Shown here piece by piece: positions 33,463-41,838 of a stretch of DNA of 64,000 nucleotides (position 1 is its first letter; every line of letters starts with the position of its first letter). The stretch lies in contig NZ_SSYB01000001.1 of the NCBI RefSeq assembly GCF_004917075.1, positions 1,373,674 to 1,437,673 of the forward strand, in the 5' to 3' direction. Below the pieces are notes generated by a model that did not search any database, was not told the DNA's origin, and saw only the letters and a program-made list of their open reading frames with translations. The translations under genes were made by a program, and so were the position numbers. The stretch is from Geomonas edaphica. GTDB taxonomy: Bacteria; Desulfobacterota; Desulfuromonadia; Geobacterales; Geobacteraceae.

Positions 33463-34224
33463 ATGAAGAAGCGAGCTGTGCTTATTTTTATGCTTGCGTT
33501 GTTGTCTGTGCTCGCATCGGTGGACGTAGTATGTGCTCGAATGAGAATAACGCTCCTGGCAGAAAATGATTGGTATCCGTACAGTGCGGAAGTAGCATCC
33601 AGACCGCAAGGCTTCTCCGTTGATTTCATAACAGCCGCCTATAAAGCCGTCGGCGTCACGGTGGTTTACAAGGTCGTCCCCTATGCCCGTGCCATGAGCC
33701 AAGTCAAAGACGGCCACTACGCCGGTTGTTTTAATGCCGGCGAAATCGAGAGTCTGAAAGCCGATTACCTTCTGCCCAAGCAGAGTATCATGATAAGCGA
33801 TCCAGTCGTGTGGGGCACGATCTCAGCACCTCACATCAAGTCTTACAAAGATTTGGAAAGGAAGACGGTTGGTGTTGTAAATGGTTACAACTATGACCTC
33901 CAACTCACTGACAACGAAAAAATCGTGAAAGATGTCGGCCCGACGGAATTGAGCAGCATGAAAAAGTTGGCGCTAGGAAGAATCGATTTCACCGTCATTG
34001 ACCGCTGGGTCTCCCTGTACCTGATCTCGCGCAATAAATCAGATTTGCAAGGAAAGATACGGCAGGTGGGCGTGCTTCAATCAATCAGGATAATCCCGGT
34101 TTTCTCAAAACTACACCCTGACGGTGCGAAGGCCAGAGATCTTTACGACAAAGGAATGGCAATCATAAAGAAGGACGGAACCTACGAGAAGATCAGACAA
34201 TCGTGGGAAGACAAGTTCAGGTGA
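33463..34224 (+). CDS. SBP_bac_3-like periplasmic solute-binding protein
   Basis: 253 residues from the ATG behind 'AAAGGGAACCTT', with a signal peptide ending near 'VVCA'. 'ITLLAENDWYPYSAE', 'FSVDFITAAYKAVGV', 'YARAMSQVKDGHYAGCFNAG' and the C-terminal 'KKDGTYEKIRQSW' place it among amino-acid-type binding proteins that lack transporter partners, often acting as sensor-like orphans. No permease or ATPase is nearby. GC content is lower than that of the flanking integrase. Confidence 0.82.
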   Translation: MKKRAVLIFMLALLSVLASVDVVCARMRITLLAENDWYPYSAEVASRPQGFSVDFITAAYKAVGVTVVYKVVPYARAMSQVKDGHYAGCFNAGEIESLKADYLLPKQSIMISDPVVWGTISAPHIKSYKDLERKTVGVVNGYNYDLQLTDNEKIVKDVGPTELSSMKKLALGRIDFTVIDRWVSLYLISRNKSDLQGKIRQVGVLQSIRIIPVFSKLHPDGAKARDLYDKGMAIIKKDGTYEKIRQSWEDKFR

Positions 34225-34413
34225 TGAGTTCTCCCCTGCTGTCCATTGCGGCCCATGGCAAATTTGACGGCAGCGCATCGAGAATAGTGCAAGCCTTATC
34301 AAAAAGGTCCAGCGTATCACCGCGGCCACGCTACCTTTATGGGAACCTTCCACCGCTCTAGCGAGAGCCGTGAGGTCCTGCCCTGATGGGACGGAACGGC
34401 CGGGGCCAACCCT

Positions 34414-34496
34414 GTAAAATGATGCAGACCTGGGCGGATTACCTGGACGGACTGAAGGCAGGAGCGAAGGTGCTGCCGTTCAACAGGGCGACCTAA
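34414..34496 (+). pseudogene. 3' remnant of a second P4-type integrase
   Basis: Nearly identical to the last 80 bases of the integrase gene (32933-33016): it encodes the same 'MMQTWADYLDGLKAGA' ending and stop, and the similarity runs on into 'GCGGCTCTGG'. The rest of the gene is missing. It records a second, older island or a partial duplication. The 34225-34413 stretch upstream of it holds nothing I recognise. Confidence 0.85.
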
Positions 34497-34531
34497 AGCT
34501 GCGGCTCTGGCAGCCGTCTGCTGGGGGGGGC

Positions 34532-34600
34532 GGAGGTTCGATCCTCTGCTTTCGACCGTCTATTGGAAAGGCCCTTTGAAGACATCCAAGGGCCTTTTTC
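34532..34600 (+). other. tRNA-3'-end-like sequence and terminator after the integrase remnant
   Basis: 'GGAGGTTCGATCCTCT' then 'GCTTTCGACC' parallels the sequence found after the intact integrase at 33108-33136. A strong hairpin (AAAGGCCCTT/AAGGGCCTTT, 34567-34597) with a T-run follows, as after a real tRNA gene. The 5' part of any tRNA is missing. Confidence 0.45.
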
Positions 34601-34713
34601 TTGTCGCACCGGTCAGTGGCTCGGCCTGATTTGCGGCCCCGGTGCAGCTTTCCAAGATGAATTCTTGATCTATCCTTTGATGGGATGTCCATTCCACCCA
34701 AAGGGGGCTCATC

Positions 34714-35736
34714 ATGGTTTTCAATCCCGTTTTGGTCGCCACGCACGTGGAAAAACCGGCGTGGTATAAATCACTCGGGAAGTACGCCGAACCCAACGTC
34801 CGCATCGCTACCTGGCAACTCCTCAGTACCCTCCTCCTCTATTTTTGTATCGTGTCCCTGATGGTGTTCACCGTCAAAACTGGCTACTGGTATGGCCTCA
34901 CGCTTGCCCTGGCCGTAGGGGGAGCCGCCGTTTTTGTCCGCATCTTCATACTTTTCCATGACTGCACCCATGGATCCTTCGTGCGCTCGCCCAAGTGGAA
35001 CCGGAACATCGGGTATATCTGCGGCGTTCTCACCTTCACCGCCTTTCACGACTGGCGGCGCAGCCACGCCGGACATCATATCTCCGCCGGCGATCTCGAC
35101 CGGCGCGGTTTCGGGGACATCACAACGTTGACCGTCGAGGAGTATCTTGCCGCATCACCCTGGGAACAGCTGAGGTATCGGATGTACCGCAACCCGCTGA
35201 TCATGTTCACCATCGGTCCGCTCTACTACTTTTTGCTGCGCAACCGCTGGCCGAGCAAGGGAGCGCACAAGCAGGACCTCCATAGCGTGATCTACACGGA
35301 CTTGGCCATCGGTGCCATTCTCCTGCTGGCGGCGTGGACCATCGGCTTCAGGACCTACGTTCTGGTGCAGTTGCCCATCCTGTTCATCGCCGCCACATTT
35401 GGCGTTTGGCTCTTTTACATCCAACACCAGTTCCAGGGGGTCTATTGGGCGCGCCACGCGGAATGGAATCCCTGGAAGGCTGCGCTGGAGGGCGCGTCCT
35501 TTTACCAGCTACCCAAAATGCTCCAGTGGCTGACCGGCAACATCGGATACCATCACGTGCACCATGCACGGCCCGGGATTCCCAACTATTACCTGCAGAA
35601 GTGCTATGAGGAAATTTCGGAGTTGCAGACCATCCACCCGCTCACCATGCGCAGCAGTCTTGGCTGCATCCGCCTGAACCTCTATGACGAGAAAGAACGC
35701 AAGATGGTCAACTTCAGGTCCCTGCAGAAGGTGTGA
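34714..35736 (+). CDS. Membrane fatty acid desaturase (acyl-lipid type)
   Basis: 340 residues with four to six TM segments. The three di-iron His boxes are intact: 'HDCTHGS' (near residue 89), 'HAGHH' (near 125) and 'HHVHH' (near 286). This matches delta-12/omega-6-type bacterial acyl-lipid desaturases, which use O2 and reduced ferredoxin or cytochrome b5-like donors to introduce a cis double bond. The ATG follows 'AAAGGGGGCTCATC'. An O2-dependent enzyme on a mobile island is notable if the host is a strict or near-strict anaerobe. No electron donor gene adjoins it. Confidence 0.92.
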   Translation: MVFNPVLVATHVEKPAWYKSLGKYAEPNVRIATWQLLSTLLLYFCIVSLMVFTVKTGYWYGLTLALAVGGAAVFVRIFILFHDCTHGSFVRSPKWNRNIGYICGVLTFTAFHDWRRSHAGHHISAGDLDRRGFGDITTLTVEEYLAASPWEQLRYRMYRNPLIMFTIGPLYYFLLRNRWPSKGAHKQDLHSVIYTDLAIGAILLLAAWTIGFRTYVLVQLPILFIAATFGVWLFYIQHQFQGVYWARHAEWNPWKAALEGASFYQLPKMLQWLTGNIGYHHVHHARPGIPNYYLQKCYEEISELQTIHPLTMRSSLGCIRLNLYDEKERKMVNFRSLQKV

Positions 35737-35795
35737 TGACAATGGACCTCAGCTCTCGCGCGCAGAGACTTCACGGGTTGCCACCTTGCCTTGCT

Positions 35796-36077
35796 TTACG
35801 ATGAACGCTGCTCCAGCAGGGCCCGGATGGACTGGACCGGCCACGCCGAAACCCGGTCCGAGAGCTTGACCGGCGGCGGGTAAATCCCCTTCTTGATGCC
35901 GGCGTACCATCCCGCCCGGCTCACGGGGAAAAGCGGCGTGATGGCCGGCCTCGGCGTCTTCGGCCCCCGGCCGGATTTCCTGTTCGCCGCTGCCTGTTCC
36001 ATGGTAACTTCCTTTTGCCCGATGATCTGGGGCAGCCTCACGTACCCGTCGCCGGGCAGCACGTTGGTGTCGTTCAT
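35796..36077 (-). CDS. AlpA-like phage/island transcriptional regulator
   Basis: 93 residues, starting at ATG 36077 with 'GGGAGGTTGCAC' upstream. It has the AlpA helix-turn-helix pattern 'YVRLPQIIG' ... 'ITPLFPVSRAGWYAGIKKG', 'PPPVKLSDRVSAWPVQSIRA', interrupted by a ~25-residue Lys/Arg-rich insert. AlpA proteins activate excision of P4-like elements by controlling int expression. Its presence with a P4-type integrase fits an island control gene. Confidence 0.82.
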   Translation of the reverse strand: MNDTNVLPGDGYVRLPQIIGQKEVTMEQAAANRKSGRGPKTPRPAITPLFPVSRAGWYAGIKKGIYPPPVKLSDRVSAWPVQSIRALLEQRSS

Positions 36078-36331
36078 GTGCAACCTCCCTGTCGCTTTTT
36101 TGTACGTTAGGTCCGACCGGTCAACCGTGGTTAGCGCTACGGAGTTACTCTGCCGCTGGTACTACCTAGCCCAGAGTAGGGCCGATTAGGCGTTGGAAAT
36201 ATTTAACCACAATATTCAAGCCTGTGCTCCAAATGATGAGGGAAAAAGCTCCGCATGCTCATAACTGGGACGCGGAAATGCCTGAGGCTCCTGCGTCGCT
36301 TCAAAGGCACGCAAGGGGCGCACAGTACCGA

Positions 36332-36401
36332 TATAATTATTGTACTAATAAGTACAATTAATTGTATTGATTTATACATTTTTTTGTACTAAAGGATACA
36401 A
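36332..36401 (+). promoter_or_regulatory. Promoter and cluster of three palindromic operator-like sites
   Basis: A TATAAT box (36332-36337) overlaps the first of three inverted repeats built on TTGTA/TACAA: a perfect one at 36339-36358 (ATTGTACT arms), one at 36363-36378, and one at 36384-36401 that spans the ribosome site of the next gene. The rest of the 36078-36331 spacer has no gene I can support. The layout suggests repression by a dimeric DNA-binding protein, perhaps one of the two following genes. Confidence 0.6.
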
Positions 36402-36402
36402 T

Positions 36403-36990
36403 ATGCAATACAGACTTGGAAAAGAGCAACTCTTCGAGGTCCTGGAGGAGTGGAACCGGCGCCTGAAGCGCCGGGTGCACCTGATCGCCTGCGGAGGGAC
36501 CGCCCTCACCCTTTTGGACATCAAGGCATCTACCAAGGACGTCGATTTCGTGGTGCCGGTGCTGAAGGAACATGCCTACCTCACCAGGAACCTCGAACAG
36601 ATGGGATACCAGAGGGTGACCCAATCGGGATGGCAGCGCCAAGGGGAAATCTTCCAGTTCGACCTGTTTCCCGGAACGAACATCCACACGACCGGGCTCC
36701 TCGCTTCGCCGCTGGATGAAGGAAGGCACTACCTTCTGCGCGAGTATTCGCACCTGTACCTCGGCATCCTGAACTACTACGACCTGATCTGCAGCAAGCT
36801 GATGCGGGGTACCAGGGTGGACTTCGACGACTGCCTCATGCTCGCCGAGGCGAAGATCTCGGAGATCGACGTGGACGCCCTGGTGGCGCATTTTCAGGAG
36901 ATGATCCTGTACGACATCTCGGAGGTAAGACTCAGGCCGCACATCGAACATTTCGTGGACCTGCTCAGGGAGAAGGGGCTTTATGGATAA
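36403..36990 (+). CDS. DUF6036-type nucleotidyltransferase-like protein
   Basis: 195 residues from the ATG at 36403 behind 'AAAGGA'. 'LIACGGTALTLLDIKASTKDVDFVV' region (residues ~25-50) is the GG-T-A...T-D-D signature of minimal nucleotidyltransferase-fold proteins such as AbiEii and DUF6036. 'NYYDLICSKLMRG' and 'DFDDCLMLAEA' are shared with that group. Members occur in toxin-antitoxin or abortive infection pairs. It overlaps the next gene by 8 bases, and palindromic operators lie directly upstream. Confidence 0.75.
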   Translation: MQYRLGKEQLFEVLEEWNRRLKRRVHLIACGGTALTLLDIKASTKDVDFVVPVLKEHAYLTRNLEQMGYQRVTQSGWQRQGEIFQFDLFPGTNIHTTGLLASPLDEGRHYLLREYSHLYLGILNYYDLICSKLMRGTRVDFDDCLMLAEAKISEIDVDALVAHFQEMILYDISEVRLRPHIEHFVDLLREKGLYG

Positions 36991-37654
36991 CCGGGAACTG
37001 ATGAAAAGCCTGTCCAGACTCGGCCTGCCGATGTTCGAACCGGACGAGGCGCTGGACGTGAACGAGACGGTGGCCGAGGTGGTGAAAAGCGGCGACGGAC
37101 GGCTGTGGGAACTCTTCCCGGTACTGCTGGCGAACGCTTCCGAGGACTACCGCTACAGCACCGACAAGGTCCTGCAGCGCTTGCCGGAAGAACGGGACCA
37201 CCGCAACCTGAAGCGCCTTTACCTTCTGTCTCTCTCCCTTTACGCGTTTTACCATCTGGAGTTCAAATGGGCCGCCAGGTTCAAGAAGGAGCTCCAAGCG
37301 AAAGAGAAGGAGCAGGTGAAGGCATGGCGCAAAGCCCTCGCCTCAGACGAGCCGGTGACCTGGGAGGGTGCGGAATTCTCGCCGGAGCGCCTCAAGAAAA
37401 ACTTTGAACTCTACGTCGAACAGAACGCGGAACGGACCCGACGCAGGAAGGAAAGGTACGACGAATTCTCTCTCGCCTTCGCGCTCTCCCAGGTCTTCTC
37501 ACCTAAACAGAGCGACCTCTTCAGGAAGAAACTGGAGGGGCTCCCCATGACCAAGACGGAGCAGGAGTATTACTCCCGGTCGGTCAAAAAGAAGGTGTTG
37601 GCCCTTGCCAACGCGGAACTGCACGCGCTGGCCCGGAAGCTCCTGGAACAGTAA
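36983..37654 (+). CDS. Unknown alpha-helical protein paired with the DUF6036-type gene
   Basis: 223 residues, no signal peptide or TM segment, rich in Lys, Glu, Arg and Leu and predicted helical by eye throughout. Its start lies inside the upstream gene (8-base overlap), so the two are translationally coupled and likely act together, perhaps as partners of a toxin-antitoxin or defence module. The N-terminal 40 residues contain 'LGLPMFEPDEALDVNETVAE', which resembles the wHTH-linker style of such partners, but I do not recognise a family. Confidence 0.65.
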   Translation: MDNRELMKSLSRLGLPMFEPDEALDVNETVAEVVKSGDGRLWELFPVLLANASEDYRYSTDKVLQRLPEERDHRNLKRLYLLSLSLYAFYHLEFKWAARFKKELQAKEKEQVKAWRKALASDEPVTWEGAEFSPERLKKNFELYVEQNAERTRRRKERYDEFSLAFALSQVFSPKQSDLFRKKLEGLPMTKTEQEYYSRSVKKKVLALANAELHALARKLLEQ

Positions 37655-37853
37655 AAACGCGGAGGGTGTGCGGGGCACTCCCCGCCCCGACAAAGGCCGG
37701 TTCTGAGGGGGACGGAGCAGCGGCAGCGGAGCCGTACCCCGCAAAAAGGGCCGGGACCGCCTGAAGCTGCCGGTGCTTCAGCGCCGGATGCTTCGGTCCC
37801 AAGATCAACGCCTCTTTTTGGCCTCCTTCCTGGGTGGCACTGGGGCGCCCCTA

Positions 37854-38195
37854 TTAGTCGAAAGCCCGAGGACCAGCGATCCTTTGAAAGCGTGCATGCT
37901 CGGCTTGATCGTGGGCGATCAGCTGTTTTTCCAAGACTTGGAAAAAGTATTTCATCTTGTCGGCGCTCAGTGTTTTCTGATCCAGAAGCTCCACTTTTTC
38001 TATGATCGAGAGGGCCAAAATCTCGAGATTTTCGACGCGCTCCAGAAGTGTTTCCGGGAGATATACTTCACGTTCCAGAGCGTCCAGCGCGCTGGAAATG
38101 AGGTCTCCCATGGAGAGCTTTTGGGACTCCTGCAGTTGCATCAACCGCTCGAAAACCTCGGCAGGTAATCTCTGATTCATCTTACTTTTTGCCAT
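37854..38195 (-). CDS. Possible relaxosome accessory (ribbon-helix-helix-like) protein
   Basis: 113 residues; start behind 'GAGGGATCAAAG'. The N-terminal 40 residues ('MNQRLPAEVFERLMQLQESQ', 'SMGDLISSALDALER') fit a ribbon-helix-helix DNA-binding domain, followed by a long coiled-coil-like helix. It lies just downstream of the relaxase relic on the same strand, with an oriT-like inverted repeat upstream of its start. A role in nicking-complex assembly is inferred from position, not motifs. The 37655-37853 spacer has two GC hairpins. Confidence 0.5.
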   Translation of the reverse strand: MAKSKMNQRLPAEVFERLMQLQESQKLSMGDLISSALDALEREVYLPETLLERVENLEILALSIIEKVELLDQKTLSADKMKYFFQVLEKQLIAHDQAEHARFQRIAGPRAFD

Positions 38196-38304
38196 CTTTG
38201 ATCCCTCTCAACTGCTGGACCACTTGGTCCGCTAGTGATATCAGCGGCTTAACGCACTTCAGGCGCCGTTCTGGCGGCAGGGATTTCGGCCTTTTTCAGG
38301 GACT

Positions 38305-38342
38305 TACACCTGATGCTGCGCCGAAGAGCTGCGTCAGGTGTA
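38305..38342. other. Inverted repeat, possible oriT
   Basis: TACACCTGA and TCAGGTGTA flank 20 bases, in the 248-base gap between the relaxase relic and the RHH-like gene. Relaxase nick regions often contain such a repeat; no nic site could be assigned. Confidence 0.35.
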
Positions 38343-38442
38343 CAAGGAAAATCAGCCGAGCCAAGCGAGGCCCGCCTGACCGCAGCCGGCACGAAGGGAA
38401 AAGGTACCGTAGCTTCACCGTGGACGCCCCGGTGCTCAGATC

Positions 38443-40542
38443 TTAAAGCCCTAGGCCGGGAAGCTTCGGGAGAGCTTTCTCAAGCTGCCGGTCCACCACC
38501 TTCTGCACTCCCCGGATCTGGAGTACCTGCTCCGGAATTTTGAGTCCCGGAGCGCGGACCAGCGGGATGACATGCTCGAGCGTCGGAACCCTGCGCACCC
38601 CTTCCCCCCGCTTCAGCATGACCCGCTCCAGCTCGCCGATACTCTTTTGCAGATCGTGCACCGATTCGGTGCTGCCCCTTTCCCGCGCATGCGTGATCTC
38701 CCGTACCGGGACCCCCGCTTTACCTAGCGTCGAACTCTTGCCGTCGACCAGCTCCACCGACCGCTCGAGATCATCGATGGAGTTGGTGAAGACGCGGGTC
38801 CCGAAACGTGCCCGGGTGACGGCGACGTTCAGCGCGTTGTAGCTCATCCGCCCGTAGCTCTCGCCGTGCCCGCCTCCCGGCTCCAGATCAATCCCCTTTT
38901 TTGGCTGCACCGGCGCGTACAGGATGGAGTGCTCCACGGTCGCCCCCTGGCTCTTCTGTATGGTGACCGCGTAGGCGTGGTCGATGTGCCGGTACGTCGT
39001 CAGGTCGAGCGTCACCTCGCGCCCCTCCATGTCGATCCGTATCCGTGTGCCGTCGATCTCACGCACCACCCCGAGCGAGCCGTTTTGCACCCCGAGCCCC
39101 CGGTCGTTTTTCAGCGCGACGATCCGGTCCCCGACGTAAAAGTTCCGCTCTTCCTCTCGTAAAAGCGTGGTCCGTCCCGGGAGCTCTGCAGCGGAGAACT
39201 CCTTCGTCACCTCCCGGGCCACCTTGCGCCGTTGCCGGTCCAGGGTCTCGAAGGCCAGGCTGATCCGGACCACGTTACGCTCACGGTCGAGCCCGACCAC
39301 CTTCCCCTCGGCGTGCAGTCGCGCTCCCCAGGCGACCGTCCGGCCGTCCTCGGCCCGCTCACCGGAAAAGTGCAGCGTGTCCCCGAGCTGGTACCCCTCG
39401 ACGGTGATCCCCTGGCGCACCGGCGCGAGCACCGGAAAGCTCCTCCCCTCATTGATCTCGCGCCCGGTGACCCGTGCCCGGCGTATCTCGAGGTTCAGAT
39501 CCTTGCGCGCGTCGTTGGTCGTTGTCACGAGGAGCACCTGCTGCGCCTCTCCCATCGCCGCCCGCCCGGGCATGCGCGAAAGCTTCCGGCTCTCCTCCAG
39601 GTAGTGCTCCACGGCGGCGCGACGCAGCTCAGACGGGTCGGCGATCTGCAGCACCTCCTGGCGCTTTTCCAGGGAGCGGAGCGCCTCCCTCGCGTTCACG
39701 GCAAGCTCTCGGTCCTCCCGGTTCAGCCCCTTGGCGATCTCCAGGAGCCCCGGGTCGCGCTGCCTGAGAATCTCGGTCAGGTGCGCGTAGTCGACCTCCT
39801 CTTTGAGGCCCAGTTCCCGCACCTGGCGCAGCAGGTCCCCCGCCTGGATCCCCTGCATCTGCTTCGAGTCGTCCAGGAGATGCTCCGCCTGCCTCGCCCC
39901 GAGAAAGCCCGCCTCGTCCACCCGGAGCACAACCTGCGCTTCCCGCCCCTGTGGGATGAGAAATTTTTCACCCGCGACTACTACCATGGGCGGCTCGCCG
40001 TTCGCCCTCTGTAGGGCAAATTTGGAAGCCGGATTCGCGTTTTCGAAACTGTCGAGGGTGAGGGCGGGCTTCCCGGTGGCAACGGACAACTCCCGGGCCG
40101 CCTTCCCGGTATAGGAGAGGTTGACGGATAGATGCTCCCTCCCCTCGGGGCGCAGCACCTCCTCGTTGAAGCGCTCGACGATCGCCAGTGTGGAGGTCTT
40201 TGCGGTCCCCGGGTCCCCGATGGTGAGGGCGACGCCGCGCCTCCCGGTCAGTTCCTGGAGAACCTCGGTTTTCTGTCCGGCCGTAAGCCGGACGCCCTCC
40301 CTCTCCTGACAAAGCTCCAGTCGTATGGCGAGCCCTGAAGGAGACGGGATCGTGGCCCCCAAGTTGACCCGTGACAAGACGCGGAACGACTCATCCATGA
40401 CAGGACCGTCGAGCCCAAGTGCCCTGGCCCCGCGGCCGTACCAGTGGCTGCGCCCTTACTCGAGTCCCTGAAGGTAGTAGTCTTCCCTGGAGAAGTATCC
40501 GCCTACCTGCCCTGCAGCCATCCCCGGTGATACCGACATCAT
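38443..40542 (-). pseudogene. TrwC/TraI-type conjugative relaxase-helicase, decayed
   Basis: The reading frame begins at 40542 with the family N-terminus 'MAAGQVGGYFSREDYYLQG', has an in-frame TAA at 40458-40456, resumes as 'WYGRGARALGLDGP' and 'MDESFRVL', then jumps straight to the helicase part. The HUH relaxase domain (about 200-250 residues with the His triad) is missing. The 651-residue downstream frame (from 40398) keeps Walker A-like 'GDPGTAKTST', 'LRVDEAGF', 'YAVTIQKSQGATVEHS' and 'NVAVTRAR', i.e. the SF1 helicase half of TraI. Without the relaxase domain it cannot start conjugation. The downstream frame might still be made from an internal start, but the family role is lost. Confidence 0.88.
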
Positions 40543-40684
40543 GGACATCTCTCCGGTCAGCGAAAGGCTATGATGATCGTTCCAAAGGGCTATAATCTAT
40601 TGGCGTACTTTAACAAAGTTTATCGACATTCCAACATCAGCAGCAGGAGCAATTTCTTATTGTTATTCATTAACTTTGCGTGAT

Positions 40685-41050
40685 ATGCTGCGCCTGCCAG
40701 GGGGATGGTATGAAATCGCGCCTGAATCTCAAGCCGGGCCAGAGGGAACCAAGCGCCTGGTGGAAACATATGGGGAATCGCTGCTCTACGTCCGGTATCG
40801 TTACGACGCGGAGCGCGGCGTGAGGCTAAAGACGGTGGAAATCGTGGTGGAGGAAAAGCCCTGGCGTCACCGTTCCCGCTTCCGCGAGGAGGACTTGGTG
40901 AACGTGATGGTCGGCTATTCGGAGGGGGACCTTCGTGCCAAGCTGAAAGCCGCAGGCGGCAGATGGAACGCGGAGGATAAGCTCTGGCAGGTCCGTTACG
41001 GATCCATTCGCGGCACCGAGTTGGAGTACAGGATCGTTGATGATGCCTGA
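40685..41050 (+). CDS. Hypothetical protein
   Basis: 121 residues from ATG 40685 (TTG at 40676 is possible; neither has a good ribosome site). 'LPGGWYEIAPESQAGPEG' near the start, 'LLYVRYRYDAERGVRLKTVE' in the middle, and 'RAKLKAAGGRWNAEDKLWQV' towards the end give an alternating beta/alpha look. The last part resembles small DNA- or ligand-binding repeats ('GGRWN..KLW.V'). No family recognised. It marks the end of the island backbone before the cassette array. Confidence 0.6.
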   Translation: MLRLPGGWYEIAPESQAGPEGTKRLVETYGESLLYVRYRYDAERGVRLKTVEIVVEEKPWRHRSRFREEDLVNVMVGYSEGDLRAKLKAAGGRWNAEDKLWQVRYGSIRGTELEYRIVDDA

Positions 41051-41150
41051 TAATTCGGCAGGCAAGTGCATCCTGAACAGGATGCAAATCAGGCATCCTC
41101 AAGAGGATGCATGTTTCCCATATGAGATACCGGCATCCTAAATGAGATGC
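41044..41150. repeat. Cluster of four small hairpins at the head of the cassette array
   Basis: TGCCTG/CAGGCA (41044-41064), TGCATCCT/AGGATGCA (41067-41086), GCATCCTC/GAGGATGC (41093-41110) and the imperfect GCATCCT/GAGATGC (41133-41150). Three share the word GCATCCT. They overlap the end of the previous gene and lead into the first cassette. Confidence 0.75.
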
Positions 41151-41153
41151 TTG

Positions 41154-41180
41154 GGCTAACCGGTCAACAACGGGTTAAAT
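41154..41180 (+). repeat. Short attC-like remnant before the first cassette
   Basis: GGCTAAC and GTTAAAT, 27 bases from end to end, look like the outer boxes of an attC with the middle lost. Weak on its own; supported by the regular attC sites that follow. Confidence 0.35.
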
Positions 41181-41191
41181 TAGGAACAATA

Positions 41192-41758
41192 ATGAAAAAA
41201 TTAATTATCGTTTGCGCTGCCCTGGTAATTGTTGGGACAGTAGTATTCTACGTATTTAAAAATAGACCATCTGAGCCCGCCCTCCTTCAACCTGCTGTAA
41301 AAACAGGTTTACCCCCGGAAAAAATTGCTGAATTATTTGTGAAGGCTGATTACGATGGCGCTCGCCTTGGAGGCTCACACTCTTTAGGTGAAGTGGCGAG
41401 TCATATGGTATCCCCAGAAGGAGAATTTGAACCTGGGTGGGATACAGCCATCATAGTAAATGACTACAGTGTCTCAACTCCTGCCATCAAAAATGGTGCA
41501 GCAAAAGTTGTCGTTACGTATAACGTTCTTGGAAGCATCGCTGGTGCTCAAGAGTTGGAAAAGAAAAACAAAAACGAAAAAACCGAGTTCCATTTCAAAA
41601 GTGTTGGATCTAATTGGAAATTGATTGCTCCAGTTGACCTTAATCCACACATTTCAAAAGTTACTGCAATCAAGTCTCTTGAAGATTTGATTGACCCGCA
41701 TGATAAAGAAAGATCAGAGGAACTGCGACAGCTGATTTCTAAGGTTCGGAAAATGTAG
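41192..41758 (+). CDS. Cassette gene 1: membrane-anchored or exported protein, unknown
   Basis: 188 residues from ATG 41192, 12 bases after the cassette boundary, with 'TAGGA' upstream. A single N-terminal hydrophobic segment (residues ~4-23) anchors or exports it; the rest is soluble with a conserved-looking 'EKIAELFVKADYDGARLGG' and 'WKLIAPVDLNPHISK'. Much more AT-rich than the chromosome around the island. Function unknown. An attC site follows 18 bases after its stop. Confidence 0.75.
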   Translation: MKKLIIVCAALVIVGTVVFYVFKNRPSEPALLQPAVKTGLPPEKIAELFVKADYDGARLGGSHSLGEVASHMVSPEGEFEPGWDTAIIVNDYSVSTPAIKNGAAKVVVTYNVLGSIAGAQELEKKNKNEKTEFHFKSVGSNWKLIAPVDLNPHISKVTAIKSLEDLIDPHDKERSEELRQLISKVRKM

Positions 41759-41776
41759 CGAGGCTGGCTCTTAAAT

Positions 41777-41827
41777 TACCAACAAGCGCCACGACCTGTC
41801 CAGCCGGTCAGGCTTATGACGTTGGAC
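41777..41827 (+). repeat. attC 1
   Basis: TACCAAC (R'') and GTTGGAC (R') flank 37 bases with imperfect inverted repeat AAGC-GCC-GACC / GGTC-GGC-TT. Total 51 bp. Confidence 0.7.
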
Positions 41828-41838
41828 AGAGATGATAC

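Noticed and set aside
33445..34224. Complete ABC transporter around the island solute-binding protein
   Set aside because: No permease or ATPase gene lies nearby; the flanks are integrase and remnant sequence.
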